A DNA stretch of 64,000 bases, taken from a virus. The position numbers were made by a program, and so were the translations under genes. Shown piece by piece: positions 31,481-39,922 of this stretch (position 1 is the first letter of the stretch; each line of letters starts with the position of its first letter). The notes beneath the pieces are model-generated. The model was not told the origin of the DNA. It saw only the letters and a list, made by a program, of their open reading frames with translations, and did no database searches. The stretch spans positions 226,275-290,274 of IMG/VR virus record IMGVR_UViG_3300032287_004484; one strand, 5' to 3'.

Positions 31481-31782
31481 AAAAATTTAATTAATATAGT
31501 TGGATGTTTTTCATTAATATCTTCTATTAGAAAAAGAGTTAAACCAAGATCAATTGTTGTTACAGATTTATCATCTGGCGATTCTGTTGTTAAATATGAA
31601 ACACCAGGGCCAAAAGTCATATAATAATTATCAGCAATATAGTGACCTTCTTCGGGTGAAGGAATGTGAAAATCATTTAGGTTTGAATATTTTTTCATTG
31701 CATCTTTATATAGATGATCTTCTAAAACTTGCACTGATAATTTATCGTCAATTTGAATAATATTGTTTTTTAAAACTTTCAT
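31477..31782 (-). CDS. hypothetical protein, 101 aa
   Basis: Three bases after the W-x-x-G-x repeat gene and on the same strand, so likely co-transcribed with it. Contains I-P-S-P-E-E-G-H-Y-I-A-D-N-Y-Y-M-T-F-G-P-G. Acidic; unrecognised. Confidence 0.5.
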   Translation of the reverse strand: MKVLKNNIIQIDDKLSVQVLEDHLYKDAMKKYSNLNDFHIPSPEEGHYIADNYYMTFGPGVSYLTTESPDDKSVTTIDLGLTLFLIEDINEKHPTILIKFF

Positions 31783-31785
31783 TAT

Positions 31786-32955
31786 TTATTTCTTACTCCA
31801 TTTGTCAGGCGAATCACCTTCTGAGTGATAATCACCATATTTATCATATCCACCTCGCCAAGTACCATCTTTCCAAACACCATTCTTCCATGTTCCTTTA
31901 TACCAAAGACCGTTTTCCCAAATACCATCTTCCCAAATTCCTTTAAACCAAGTACCATACTCCCAAACACCATTCTTCCATGTTCCTTTATGCCAAGTAC
32001 CATCTTCCCAAGTACCACCCCACCAAATACCAACCCACCAAGTACCGTCTTTCCAAACACCATCCTTCCACGTTCCTTTATGCCAAGTACCATCTTCCCA
32101 TGTTCCTTTCCACCAAATGCCATTTTCCCATTGACCACCTTCCCAGGTGCCATTATACCAATCACCTTTTTCCCAATTTATTTTTATTTCGTGTTGATCA
32201 TGTAAATATGTTGTATAAACAGCATCTTTTGATATATTTTTTTTGATAAGTTCATCATAGTTTTTAATGTATAATGATAATTGTTCTTGTTTTGATGTGT
32301 CAGAGTTTTGAGAAAAAACTTTTTTAAGGTAATTTATATCTTTATTAGCTGACCTCCAAGATTTACCTTCATTATCACTATAAGAAAGAGGAATTATAAT
32401 ATCATTATTATATGATACTAAAACTAAACCATCATGTCTACCAGTAAAAACTATCCCATCAATTATTTTTATTAATAACTTTTTATATACATTATAAACA
32501 TAAGAAGCTATATCAGATGAATAATTTGATGTTTTCTGTAATTCTAATATTTTTTTTTCATCTATTTGTTTATACTTATCATATTTATCAAAATCAAAAT
32601 ATTTCATTTGATCTATAATAAACATATCTTTTGATGTTTTTATTTTTTTACTAACAGATGATTTTAAAAAATTATCATAATCAAAAAACATAAATCTATT
32701 TAAAGAATTAATCATAAACTTAACAATTATATCACCATAATTTGATTTCATTCTTTGTCTAAATTGAGATTCTAATTCATAGGTACTATAAAATCCTTTT
32801 CCATAAGTATCTCCAACACCTGTCCTAAAACCTGTATTATAAATTTTATTTATAAGATCTTCTGTTTTAGTTCTATGATAAACAGTAGCTTTATTACTAT
32901 AAATACTTTCAAAAATAATATTATTTAAGTTTTTAGTAAATTTTTTATTAGTCAT
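31786..32955 (-). CDS. putative capsid-targeted PARP-like ADP-ribosyltransferase with W-x-x-G-x repeats, 389 aa
   Basis: Start at ATG 32955 (AAGGAT upstream). Residues 1-16 (MTNKKFTKNLNNIIFE) form a candidate capsid-targeting peptide. T-V-Y-H-R-T (His27) followed by G-F-x-x-G and Y-G-K-G-F-Y-S-T-Y resembles the H and Y motifs of PARP/diphtheria-toxin-type transferases; the third acidic residue is not certain. From about residue 260 there are some 26 five-residue repeats of W-x-(D/N)-G-(T/I/V), a probable beta-structured fibre or solenoid, ending G-D-S-P-D-K-W. Paralogue of 32967. Confidence 0.55.
   Translation of the reverse strand: MTNKKFTKNLNNIIFESIYSNKATVYHRTKTEDLINKIYNTGFRTGVGDTYGKGFYSTYELESQFRQRMKSNYGDIIVKFMINSLNRFMFFDYDNFLKSSVSKKIKTSKDMFIIDQMKYFDFDKYDKYKQIDEKKILELQKTSNYSSDIASYVYNVYKKLLIKIIDGIVFTGRHDGLVLVSYNNDIIIPLSYSDNEGKSWRSANKDINYLKKVFSQNSDTSKQEQLSLYIKNYDELIKKNISKDAVYTTYLHDQHEIKINWEKGDWYNGTWEGGQWENGIWWKGTWEDGTWHKGTWKDGVWKDGTWWVGIWWGGTWEDGTWHKGTWKNGVWEYGTWFKGIWEDGIWENGLWYKGTWKNGVWKDGTWRGGYDKYGDYHSEGDSPDKWSKK
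31830..32170. repeat. 15-bp tandem coding repeat (W-x-x-G-x array)
   Basis: About 26 degenerate 15-bp units such as CCAAGTACCATCTTC on the plus strand; long repeat-derived open frames on both strands here are by-products. Confidence 0.85.
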
Positions 32956-32966
32956 TTTTTTAATCC

Positions 32967-34118
32967 TTATATATTCCATTTATCTGGTGAATCACCTTGT
33001 GGATGAAATCTTCCAAATTTATCTTTTCCTCCATGCCAAGTACCACCTAACCAAGTGCCACCTTTCCAAGTTCCATCTAACCAATCACCGTTTTTCCAAA
33101 TGGCGTTATTCCAAGTACCTTTTTCCCAAATGCCTTTTTCCCAAATTGGATTATCATCATCATTCCAAAATATACTTCCAAATGTTCCATCCTTCCATGT
33201 TCCATCTTCCCAAGTTCCACCTTCAAAATAACCTTTTAACCATGTTCCTTTTTTCCAAGTACCATTTTCCCATGTACCATTATACCAAACTCCACTATAC
33301 CAAATCCCATTTTCCCAAGTAAAATAATTTCTATATTTTATATCATAATTTTCTATATCGTCTATTTCGTAATCAGCATCACTAGATATTTTAGCATCCT
33401 CAATCCAATGTTTTATTTTAGTGTCTTTTTTATATTTAACTTTAACGTCGTCAGTATATTGAGAGAATACTTTTTTTAAATAGTTTATATCTTTATTTGG
33501 TTTAATCCAGTCTTTTCCATCATTTAAAGAAAAAGATAATGGGATAATTAAATCAGTATTATAACAAACAATGTTTTTGCCTTCATCATCAGATGTAAAA
33601 AATACTCCATCAATATATCTTTTAATTTTAAAATGACCACCAAAATAGCTTAATATTTGATTAAAAATATCAGAACTATATTTTGATTCTCGAAATTCAA
33701 AATCTTCTAATGATTGTTCTGGTTCTAAAAATTGAAAATTAAAGTGTTTTAATTGATCAATAATAAAATTTTTTTTCTTTGATTTTAATTTTTTAAAAAG
33801 ATTAGTTTTTTTAAATTCTTTATAATCTAAAACTAAAAAATTATTTATAGATTTAATCATCATTTTAACTATAATCGAACCATATTTGTGTTCCATATAA
33901 TCTTTATTTCGACCTATTTGATGTTTTAAATCGTATGTAGCATACATACCTATTCCATAATTAGATGTATCTTTAGGCTTGTATCCATCTTTAAAAATAA
34001 GATTTATTAAATCTTTTTCTTTTGTTCGATGATATACAGTAGCTTTTGCACCATAAATATCTTCTAAAAGAATTTCTTTTAAACTTTCACTAAATAATTT
34101 TTCTTTATATAAATCCAT
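32967..34118 (-). CDS. putative capsid-targeted PARP-like ADP-ribosyltransferase with W-x-x-G-x repeats, 383 aa
   Basis: Start at ATG 34118 (GAGAAG upstream; a GTG four codons earlier is less likely). N-terminal helix ends K-E-I-L-L-E, then T-V-Y-H-R-T (His30), D-G-Y-x-P, Y-G-I-G-M-Y-A-T-Y; same order as its tandem paralogue at 31786. The C-terminal array contains W-E-N-G-x-W, W-Y-N-G-T-W and so on, interrupted by an N-D-D-D-N-P insert, and ends G-D-S-P-D-K-W. An ATCATAAAAATAA motif sits about 20 nt upstream. Likely a head-packaged effector like T4 Alt, by analogy only. Confidence 0.55.
   Translation of the reverse strand: MDLYKEKLFSESLKEILLEDIYGAKATVYHRTKEKDLINLIFKDGYKPKDTSNYGIGMYATYDLKHQIGRNKDYMEHKYGSIIVKMMIKSINNFLVLDYKEFKKTNLFKKLKSKKKNFIIDQLKHFNFQFLEPEQSLEDFEFRESKYSSDIFNQILSYFGGHFKIKRYIDGVFFTSDDEGKNIVCYNTDLIIPLSFSLNDGKDWIKPNKDINYLKKVFSQYTDDVKVKYKKDTKIKHWIEDAKISSDADYEIDDIENYDIKYRNYFTWENGIWYSGVWYNGTWENGTWKKGTWLKGYFEGGTWEDGTWKDGTFGSIFWNDDDNPIWEKGIWEKGTWNNAIWKNGDWLDGTWKGGTWLGGTWHGGKDKFGRFHPQGDSPDKWNI
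33015..33330. repeat. 15-bp tandem coding repeat (second W-x-x-G-x array)
   Basis: About 20 degenerate 15-bp units, homologous to the array at 31830-32170. Confidence 0.8.
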
Positions 34119-34139
34119 TTTACTTCTCACTCAATTTAA

Positions 34140-34152
34140 TTATTTTTATGAT
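34140..34152 (-). promoter_or_regulatory. candidate late-type motif ATCATAAAAATAA
   Basis: Upstream of the tandem ART-like genes, minus strand. Confidence 0.4.
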
Positions 34153-34181
34153 TAAATGTTTTATGTATTAATATTTTAATT

Positions 34182-34212
34182 TTAGACACTTATTATTTTT
34201 AAATAATATAAT
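34182..34212 (+). promoter_or_regulatory. promoter of the dexA-like gene
   Basis: TTAGAC, 19-bp spacer, TATAAT; AAGGGAAAA before ATG 34231. Confidence 0.6.
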
Positions 34213-34230
34213 TAATTAAGGGAAAAATAT

Positions 34231-35517
34231 ATGTCACTACAAAGAGCTAAAAAACTAATATCTGATCCATTCAACAAAAGAGATAAAGATTCTAAAAATA
34301 TAGTACAATTATGTAACAAAATTAAAACAGATTTTTTATCTATTGATAATATTTTAAAATTTAGAAATAGAATGGACTATTTAGTTCCAGAAAAAAGATT
34401 ACCAGATGATTGTCTATTAATAGTGATTGATACAGAGACAACAGGTTTAATGCAACAAAATAAATTAGATGTTTTTACTGATAATCTTGGTAATAAACAC
34501 GAATATATTTCTTATCGTAATCAAATTAGAGAAATAGGAGCTGTTTCTTATAATTGGGATTTAAACTTTGAAGATAATAGTGATAAAACTTTTTTTCATG
34601 GAAAAATAAAAGATTCTGTTCTTGATGAATATAATTCTGTAGAAAAAATTGAAAACAATTTAATTTCTAAATTTCAAGAAACATATCTAGAAAATAAAGA
34701 AAATATCATAAGTGCTTTTTCTTTAGCACAAGCAAAAAGTGGAAAATTTAATCCAGATTATCAAGTTTTTAAAAGTAATTTTCCATCTATGTTTGAATCT
34801 TTAAATGAATTTAATAAAGAAACTTTAATTAAATATATCTTCAAATATAATCTATTACAAGCAATAAGTTTTATGAATCACTCAGATAAAGAAATTTATA
34901 AATATCCTTTTGACCATTCTAAAACTTATAAAATCAATAATAATTATAGTGATGAATTACATCTTATAGAATCACTTTTTGATTTTATTGAATCTAAAAA
35001 GAAATTATATTCTAATGTTATTATAGGAGCTCATAATTTGCCTTACGATGAAGGTATGATTAAAGGAGCAATAACATCTGCAATAGATTATTATACTTAT
35101 ATAGATGAAAATCCTTCTAAAAAAGAATATTATGGTTTTTTACTAGAAAGACATAAAAATATATTTTATAACAAACTAAATACTATTGATATTTTTAAAG
35201 ATATTTTAAATACTAAAAAATATGGTAATCGTTTAGTTAGTTTATATTCTCATAGGAACGATCTTAAAAAAGTAAAGATGTTAAAACATATTGTAAAATC
35301 ATTATCAAATAAAAAATATTCTAGTGGAAGTTTTAGTGTTGCACTAGGTAGTTTAGCACCTTTATCTTTAAATCAAGATTTTCATACAACAATTAACGAT
35401 ATTTATGTTACGGTAGAAACTCTTAAATATTATTTTTGTATTCCAATAATATTAGATTATAATCATAAATTAAAAGTAAGTGATGACTTACAAGAAACAA
35501 TAGGAAATATTTTATGA
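34231..35517 (+). CDS. dexA: DexA-like 3'-5' exonuclease (DnaQ fold), 428 aa
   Basis: DEDDh motifs in order: V-I-D-T-E-T-T-G (ExoI, about residues 69-76), A-H-N-L-P-Y-D-E-G-M (ExoII, about 270), and H-T-T-I-N-D (ExoIII, about 390). A long insert separates ExoI and ExoII. Length and layout suit the T4 DexA group, which degrades single-stranded DNA 3' to 5'. Its stop overlaps the next gene. Confidence 0.8.
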   Translation: MSLQRAKKLISDPFNKRDKDSKNIVQLCNKIKTDFLSIDNILKFRNRMDYLVPEKRLPDDCLLIVIDTETTGLMQQNKLDVFTDNLGNKHEYISYRNQIREIGAVSYNWDLNFEDNSDKTFFHGKIKDSVLDEYNSVEKIENNLISKFQETYLENKENIISAFSLAQAKSGKFNPDYQVFKSNFPSMFESLNEFNKETLIKYIFKYNLLQAISFMNHSDKEIYKYPFDHSKTYKINNNYSDELHLIESLFDFIESKKKLYSNVIIGAHNLPYDEGMIKGAITSAIDYYTYIDENPSKKEYYGFLLERHKNIFYNKLNTIDIFKDILNTKKYGNRLVSLYSHRNDLKKVKMLKHIVKSLSNKKYSSGSFSVALGSLAPLSLNQDFHTTINDIYVTVETLKYYFCIPIILDYNHKLKVSDDLQETIGNIL

Positions 35518-35744
35518 ATCAAAAAGTTACTGTTGCTGATGGTACTTGGACTAAAACTTTAGATAAATCTACTAGACCAGAGACTGGTGATTACACTTGG
35601 TTTTATGATAAATTTTATCGAGTCATAGTAAAAAATCTTTATAACAATGATAATTATATAGTTCTAAGAGCTAAAAATGGAGAAACAATATCTATTGATT
35701 CTTCTCTTTATCAAACTCTTGGAAGAGTAGATATAAATTCATAA
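35514..35744 (+). CDS. small beta-rich protein, 76 aa
   Basis: ATGA overlap with dexA. T-W-x-K-T-L...G-D-Y-T-W-F-Y-D-K-F-Y-R-V-I-V looks like a compact all-beta fold (SH3-like). Unrecognised. Confidence 0.5.
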   Translation: MNQKVTVADGTWTKTLDKSTRPETGDYTWFYDKFYRVIVKNLYNNDNYIVLRAKNGETISIDSSLYQTLGRVDINS

Positions 35745-36121
35745 TGTTAGAAAAACATTCTTTAACTTATCCGACAGAAGTTGGATCTATTAAAATTGAA
35801 ATTGAAAATGATCTTGACTTATATAAAGATTCTAAAAAATACGGAAGTGATTCTTATTACCTTACTAAAATTTTACAAATAAAAAATCAATTAATTTCTT
35901 TAAATGAAGAAAAGAAATGGAACGATATTATATGGGAAAACATAAAATTTAAAACTCATATTGGTATTAGAATTTATCTTTATTTAAAAGAAGAAAATAA
36001 ATATCTTTGTTCTATTATTTCTCCTGATGAATGGAAAAATAAATTTAACTTTATTGGGGATTTTATTTTAAATACAGATAGTATTTGGATAAAAAATAAT
36101 ACCTCTTTATCCAAATCTTAA
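35744..36121 (+). CDS. hypothetical protein, 125 aa
   Basis: TAATG overlap with the previous gene. Contains W-N-D-I-I-W-E-N-I-K-F-K. Convergent with the coiled-coil gene at 36123. Unrecognised. Confidence 0.5.
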   Translation: MLEKHSLTYPTEVGSIKIEIENDLDLYKDSKKYGSDSYYLTKILQIKNQLISLNEEKKWNDIIWENIKFKTHIGIRIYLYLKEENKYLCSIISPDEWKNKFNFIGDFILNTDSIWIKNNTSLSKS

Positions 36122-36122
36122 A

Positions 36123-37880
36123 TTATTTTTTTAAAAAATTTCTCGTTGATTCTATACTTGCTTTTATATCATCTAATCCAACGATGTCAGGATTTAATTC
36201 TTCTATTGATAATTCTAAGAAATCTAAATAATCTAATCTAGTTTTTACAGGTGTTTTTGAAACTTTTATTTTATTAATAAAACTTCTTAAATTATTAATT
36301 GTTTGATAAATAACATTCTGTGAAGTAGTTCCACTTTTTATGAAATCTATTTTTTTAATAAAATCACTAAATACATTAGATTCTCTATCTATTTCTTCTT
36401 GTTCTAATTCAATTAATTCATCTAATTTATCTTCATCTTCTTGTTCTTTTTTTAATAATTTATTAAAGATTTGTTCTTCTTCTTTTTCTTTAATTTTTGA
36501 TGGACTTAATACAGAAGTTTGAGTTTTACTAATATCTTTTTTTGCTTTTTCAATTTCATCTGGAACTAAAGTTCCTTTTTCTATTTGTGAAAGCACAGAA
36601 TTTATTTTTTGTAAAATTTTCTCTGGATTTTTAGATGTATTTTCTTTTTTTATTTTTGAGATAATAGAAGGAGGTAAAAGTGATAAAAAAGTTTTTGTAA
36701 GTATTTTTTCATAAGTTGCATCTGAGACGTCATTGTTATCAAGATTATTTTTTCTTTCTTTAAAGATAGAATAGAACATTTTATTTTCGTCACTTAAATT
36801 ATAGTATCCAGTATTTAAAGATGAACTTTTTATTGAATCAAATACACCTTTAACTTTATTCCATCCGTCAATAATTGCTGGTTTATATTCTTCCCATTTA
36901 TTAATTCTATCTTGTGGTTTAAGATTATCCCAACCTATACTTTTTTTATCAGCTAATGAAACTTTTATATTAGAACTAGGAATCGTCATGGTTGATGCAG
37001 TGCTTAAAGTTTTAGATTTGGTAATACCATAAGTAGATTGGAGTTTATCTTTTCTTTCTTGTTCTTTCGTATCTTTATCTATTTTTAATAAATATTCTTT
37101 TTGAGCATTTAATAATTTATTAAGTTGTTCATTTTCATTTTTTTTCTTTATAAGTTCGTTTAACATGTTAGACTTAAAAGCTGAAACGCTATATTTATTC
37201 CCGCCTGTTTTATCTTTTATTATTTCTCTAGCCATTTCAATCATAGATTGATTATTAAGCTTTTTTTCTAAAGAGCGAGCTTCTATAATATTTTCTCGTA
37301 TGTTTGTTATTGTTTGTCTTTCAAATTTTTTATTTTTTTCTAATTCTTCTCGTTTTTTATCTTCTGATAAATTACTTGATAAAATGTCTTTTTCTCTTTT
37401 ACTATATCTTTCTTTTTCAATTTCAATTTTATTTTCATATCGTTCAATTTCTTTTTCTTGAAATTCTAAATTTTCAAATTCTTTATCTTCTAAACGTTTC
37501 ATATAACTTTGTTTTTCTTTTTTTGTTAATATAGGGTTTCTTATAACCATATTAAAAAAAGCTGATGGAAAATCTTTTTCTCTTTTAGTCAATTCTTCTG
37601 CATCTAAAAGATTTTTTTCGTTTATAATAACGTCATTCTGTGCGAAAGACATGTTAAAAGTTTGAATATGAATTGCATCATTAAAATTTACTTGTTTATC
37701 ATCTAAAAACATCTTCTCGAAATCTTCTATTTCTTTTTTCGCTTTTTTACCATCGGTACTATTAGGTTCTTTTAAAAAAGAATTAAAATCAATTTCATTA
37801 AATTGATCAAATATTTTTTTTGCCTCATCTATTGATTCATATATGTATATAATGTTTTTTAGTAGCGATGAAAATTTCAT
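36123..37880 (-). CDS. putative capsid-targeted coiled-coil protein, 585 aa
   Basis: N-terminus MKFSSLLKNIIYIYES fits the capsid-targeting pattern, with I-Y-E15 a candidate cleavage point. Then long Glu/Lys-rich coiled coil (about residues 130-290), S-K-T-L-S-T-A-S-T-M-T-I-P-S and a second helical part. AGAGGAT precedes ATG 37880. No enzymatic motif. A scaffold-like or internal head protein is possible. Confidence 0.5.
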   Translation of the reverse strand: MKFSSLLKNIIYIYESIDEAKKIFDQFNEIDFNSFLKEPNSTDGKKAKKEIEDFEKMFLDDKQVNFNDAIHIQTFNMSFAQNDVIINEKNLLDAEELTKREKDFPSAFFNMVIRNPILTKKEKQSYMKRLEDKEFENLEFQEKEIERYENKIEIEKERYSKREKDILSSNLSEDKKREELEKNKKFERQTITNIRENIIEARSLEKKLNNQSMIEMAREIIKDKTGGNKYSVSAFKSNMLNELIKKKNENEQLNKLLNAQKEYLLKIDKDTKEQERKDKLQSTYGITKSKTLSTASTMTIPSSNIKVSLADKKSIGWDNLKPQDRINKWEEYKPAIIDGWNKVKGVFDSIKSSSLNTGYYNLSDENKMFYSIFKERKNNLDNNDVSDATYEKILTKTFLSLLPPSIISKIKKENTSKNPEKILQKINSVLSQIEKGTLVPDEIEKAKKDISKTQTSVLSPSKIKEKEEEQIFNKLLKKEQEDEDKLDELIELEQEEIDRESNVFSDFIKKIDFIKSGTTSQNVIYQTINNLRSFINKIKVSKTPVKTRLDYLDFLELSIEELNPDIVGLDDIKASIESTRNFLKK

Positions 37881-37945
37881 TGATAATGATCCTCTTGTTA
37901 TTTATTTTTAAGTGTTATTAGTAAATATATGATTTTTTTTTAGGT

Positions 37946-37975
37946 TTCAACACTAGAATAGTAATTTATTATAAT
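37946..37975 (+). promoter_or_regulatory. AGG-box promoter
   Basis: TTTTTTTAGG then TTCAAC, 18-bp spacer, TATAAT; upstream of 37999. Confidence 0.7.
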
Positions 37976-37998
37976 ATAGAAAAGTAAAAAAATAAATT

Positions 37999-38307
37999 AT
38001 GAATAATAAATATTTAGCAATAAATGTCTTTAAAGACTCCACAATAAAAAGTCTATATGTTATAGATTTTGATACTAAACTAATGTATTGCGGAGTTTCA
38101 AACATAGGAGGCGCTACAGAAGTTTTTAATTATAATATTAAAAAAATAAATTCTACTGAAAGAGGAAGTATTTATTTTGATTATTTTTTTTTAATAAACG
38201 ATAAAAACGTTCTATCTAAAATTTTAAATTCTTCTTACACTGAATTATCAGAAATGAGAATAGAGCAAGTTATCCAAAAATTTGGAATGATAGAATGGTC
38301 TATTTGA
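37999..38307 (+). CDS. small protein with MIEWSI tail, 102 aa
   Basis: Y-L-A-I-N-V-F-K-D, I-K-S-L-Y-V-I-D-F and the end F-G-M-I-E-W-S-I place it in the tail family. Monocistronic: a new promoter follows, so the tail does not serve a downstream start. Confidence 0.6.
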   Translation: MNNKYLAINVFKDSTIKSLYVIDFDTKLMYCGVSNIGGATEVFNYNIKKINSTERGSIYFDYFFLINDKNVLSKILNSSYTELSEMRIEQVIQKFGMIEWSI

Positions 38308-38337
38308 TTTTAAAAAATACATGCTATATTTTTAGGT

Positions 38338-38367
38338 TTAATCTTTTATTCAAAAATATTATATTAT
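38338..38367 (+). promoter_or_regulatory. AGG-box promoter
   Basis: TTTTTAGG then TTAATC, 18-bp spacer, TATTAT; drives 38390 onward. Confidence 0.65.
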
Positions 38368-38389
38368 ATATATAAGAGGTAAAAACAAT

Positions 38390-38578
38390 ATGATGAAAAT
38401 TTCAATATACTTATTTTTATTCATGATAGGTATAAATTTATATTTTGACAACTGTGAGCTTGCTAAACCTTATCCAGAGCCAAAAGCTAAGGTTAAAAGT
38501 AAATATAAAAACGCTGATGAAAGAACAACAGAAATTGTAGATAGTAATTATGACGTAAAATATCCAAAGAGAAATTAA
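38390..38578 (+). CDS. small secreted protein, 62 aa
   Basis: Tandem ATGs after AGAGGT. M-K-I-S-I-Y-L-F-L-F-M-I-G-I-N-L-Y-F forms a signal peptide or anchor, followed by a Lys/Glu-rich hydrophilic part. First of a five-gene operon. Confidence 0.5.
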   Translation: MMKISIYLFLFMIGINLYFDNCELAKPYPEPKAKVKSKYKNADERTTEIVDSNYDVKYPKRN

Positions 38579-38580
38579 TT

Positions 38581-38874
38581 ATGGATAAAAATGATATATA
38601 CAATGAAGACTTTAAAGATCAAATAAAAAAAGCAATAATGGAACAAATTGCTGATGAGAGTCAAAAAGTTAATCACGCTATATCAGAAATTAAATATAAA
38701 ATTCAAATGATAACTACTTCAAAATTAAGTAAGGATACAAAAAAAAGAAAGATTAAAGAAATTACTGATTATATAACTAAAAATTCAGCACAATGGATAG
38801 AACATTCAAACGATATTGCTTCTTCTTTTTTATATAATATAAAAAAAGGAGAATCAAATGCAAACATCAAGTGA
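38581..38874 (+). CDS. helical protein, 97 aa, paralogue of next
   Basis: D-E-S-Q-K-V...S-E-I-K-Y-K-I-Q...S-K-L-S-K-D-T-K-K and W-I at the end align with 38858-39088. Overlaps it by 17 nt; AAAGGAGA inside supplies the next start. Confidence 0.6.
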   Translation: MDKNDIYNEDFKDQIKKAIMEQIADESQKVNHAISEIKYKIQMITTSKLSKDTKKRKIKEITDYITKNSAQWIEHSNDIASSFLYNIKKGESNANIK

Positions 38875-39088
38875 AGATCAATTTAAAAGAGTAATGTTAG
38901 AAAGGCTATCAGAAGAAAATCAAAAAGTTAAAAAATTAAAATCAGAAATTAAATCTAAATTTCAAGAGATATGTGATTCTAAATTATCTAAAGAAACAAA
39001 AAGAGAAATAGTGATTGAATTGAAAAAATACCTAGAATATGGAGAACCCTGGATTAATAATTCCAGTGAAATAAAAGATCCAACATAA
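38858..39088 (+). CDS. helical protein, 76 aa, paralogue of previous
   Basis: E-E-N-Q-K-V-K-K-L-K-S-E-I-K-S-K-F-Q then S-K-L-S-K-E-T-K-R and P-W-I match the previous gene: tandem duplication. Unknown function. Confidence 0.6.
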   Translation: MQTSSEDQFKRVMLERLSEENQKVKKLKSEIKSKFQEICDSKLSKETKREIVIELKKYLEYGEPWINNSSEIKDPT

Positions 39089-39100
39089 AGGAGAAAAACA

Positions 39101-39559
39101 ATGGGGTTAGATATGTATGTGTATGCTACATCTAAAAAGAATCTAGTTAGTGATGAATTAAATCCTGTAATTAGATTAAAGAAAAATTCTAAGGAAGAAG
39201 AAGTTTTTTATTGGAGAAAACATCCTGCTCTTCATGGATGGATGTACAATAAATATTTAGATAAATTAAAAGAGAATGAAATTTCTCCAAGTGAAGATGA
39301 TTTAGATTTCAATGGTCCTTGTCTAAGACTAAATGAAAGTGATTTAGACGAACTTGAAAATGATTTAAATGATTTTAATCTACCTTGGGATACTACTGGA
39401 TTCTTTTTTGGCTCAGATAACCCTCAAAGTTTAGATATGGATAAAGAAGAAAAAGAAAAGTACTTTAAACAAATTATAGAAAATGATTTAGAATTTGTGT
39501 CTAAAAGTAGAACTTTCCTTAAAAAGGGTTTTATTGTTTTATATCATGCGAGTTATTAA
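39101..39559 (+). CDS. conserved phage/bacterial protein (MGLDMYVY family), 152 aa
   Basis: AAAGGAGAAAA site. Starts M-G-L-D-M-Y-V-Y, has Y-W-R-K-H-P-A-L-H-G-W-M and F-F-F-G-S, ending V-L-Y-H-A-S-Y. This order is typical of a widespread family of unknown function. Confidence 0.7.
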   Translation: MGLDMYVYATSKKNLVSDELNPVIRLKKNSKEEEVFYWRKHPALHGWMYNKYLDKLKENEISPSEDDLDFNGPCLRLNESDLDELENDLNDFNLPWDTTGFFFGSDNPQSLDMDKEEKEKYFKQIIENDLEFVSKSRTFLKKGFIVLYHASY

Positions 39560-39922
39560 ATGAATTACTTTGTATGTAAAACTTCTAAACTGCTTTCTCT
39601 TGAAACTGGTTGGGGTAATGGATATATTTCATTACCTCCATCACATCCATTATATGAAAAACATTATAATAATATAAATGATAACGATGAATATTTTATT
39701 CCTCATGGTCTATGGACTTACTCCAACTATTTTTCTAGTTTTAATAAAAATCATATTAGTCTAATTTATTTTAACGATATTGAAATAAACGATAAAGATT
39801 GGATTCTTGGTTTTGATACTTCACATTTAGGAGATAATCCTAAAAATTGGAATAAAAATAAAGTTATTAAAGAAACTCTAATAACTTTTGATTTTTATTC
39901 CAAAATTGAGAACTTTATTTAA
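39560..39922 (+). CDS. hypothetical protein, 120 aa
   Basis: Directly abuts the previous stop. Contains G-W-G-N-G-Y-I-S-L-P-x-x-H-P-L-Y and H-G-L-W-T-Y-S, resembling small phage proteins that keep a GYV-x-(L/I)-P...H-G-G-(L/I)-T/S-(Y/F) core. Convergent with 39919. Confidence 0.55.
   Translation: MNYFVCKTSKLLSLETGWGNGYISLPPSHPLYEKHYNNINDNDEYFIPHGLWTYSNYFSSFNKNHISLIYFNDIEINDKDWILGFDTSHLGDNPKNWNKNKVIKETLITFDFYSKIENFI

Noticed and set aside
31782-32246. Long open frames with G-K-M-V-F-G or P-S-T-I-F-P repeats overlapping the W-x-x-G-x array on both strands
   Set aside because: They are shadows of the 15-bp coding repeat: no ribosome sites, low complexity, and fully contained in the better-supported gene.
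31830-33330. Repeat arrays considered as CRISPR
   Set aside because: Units are 15 bp, contiguous, in frame and encode W-x-x-G-x; there are no spacers.
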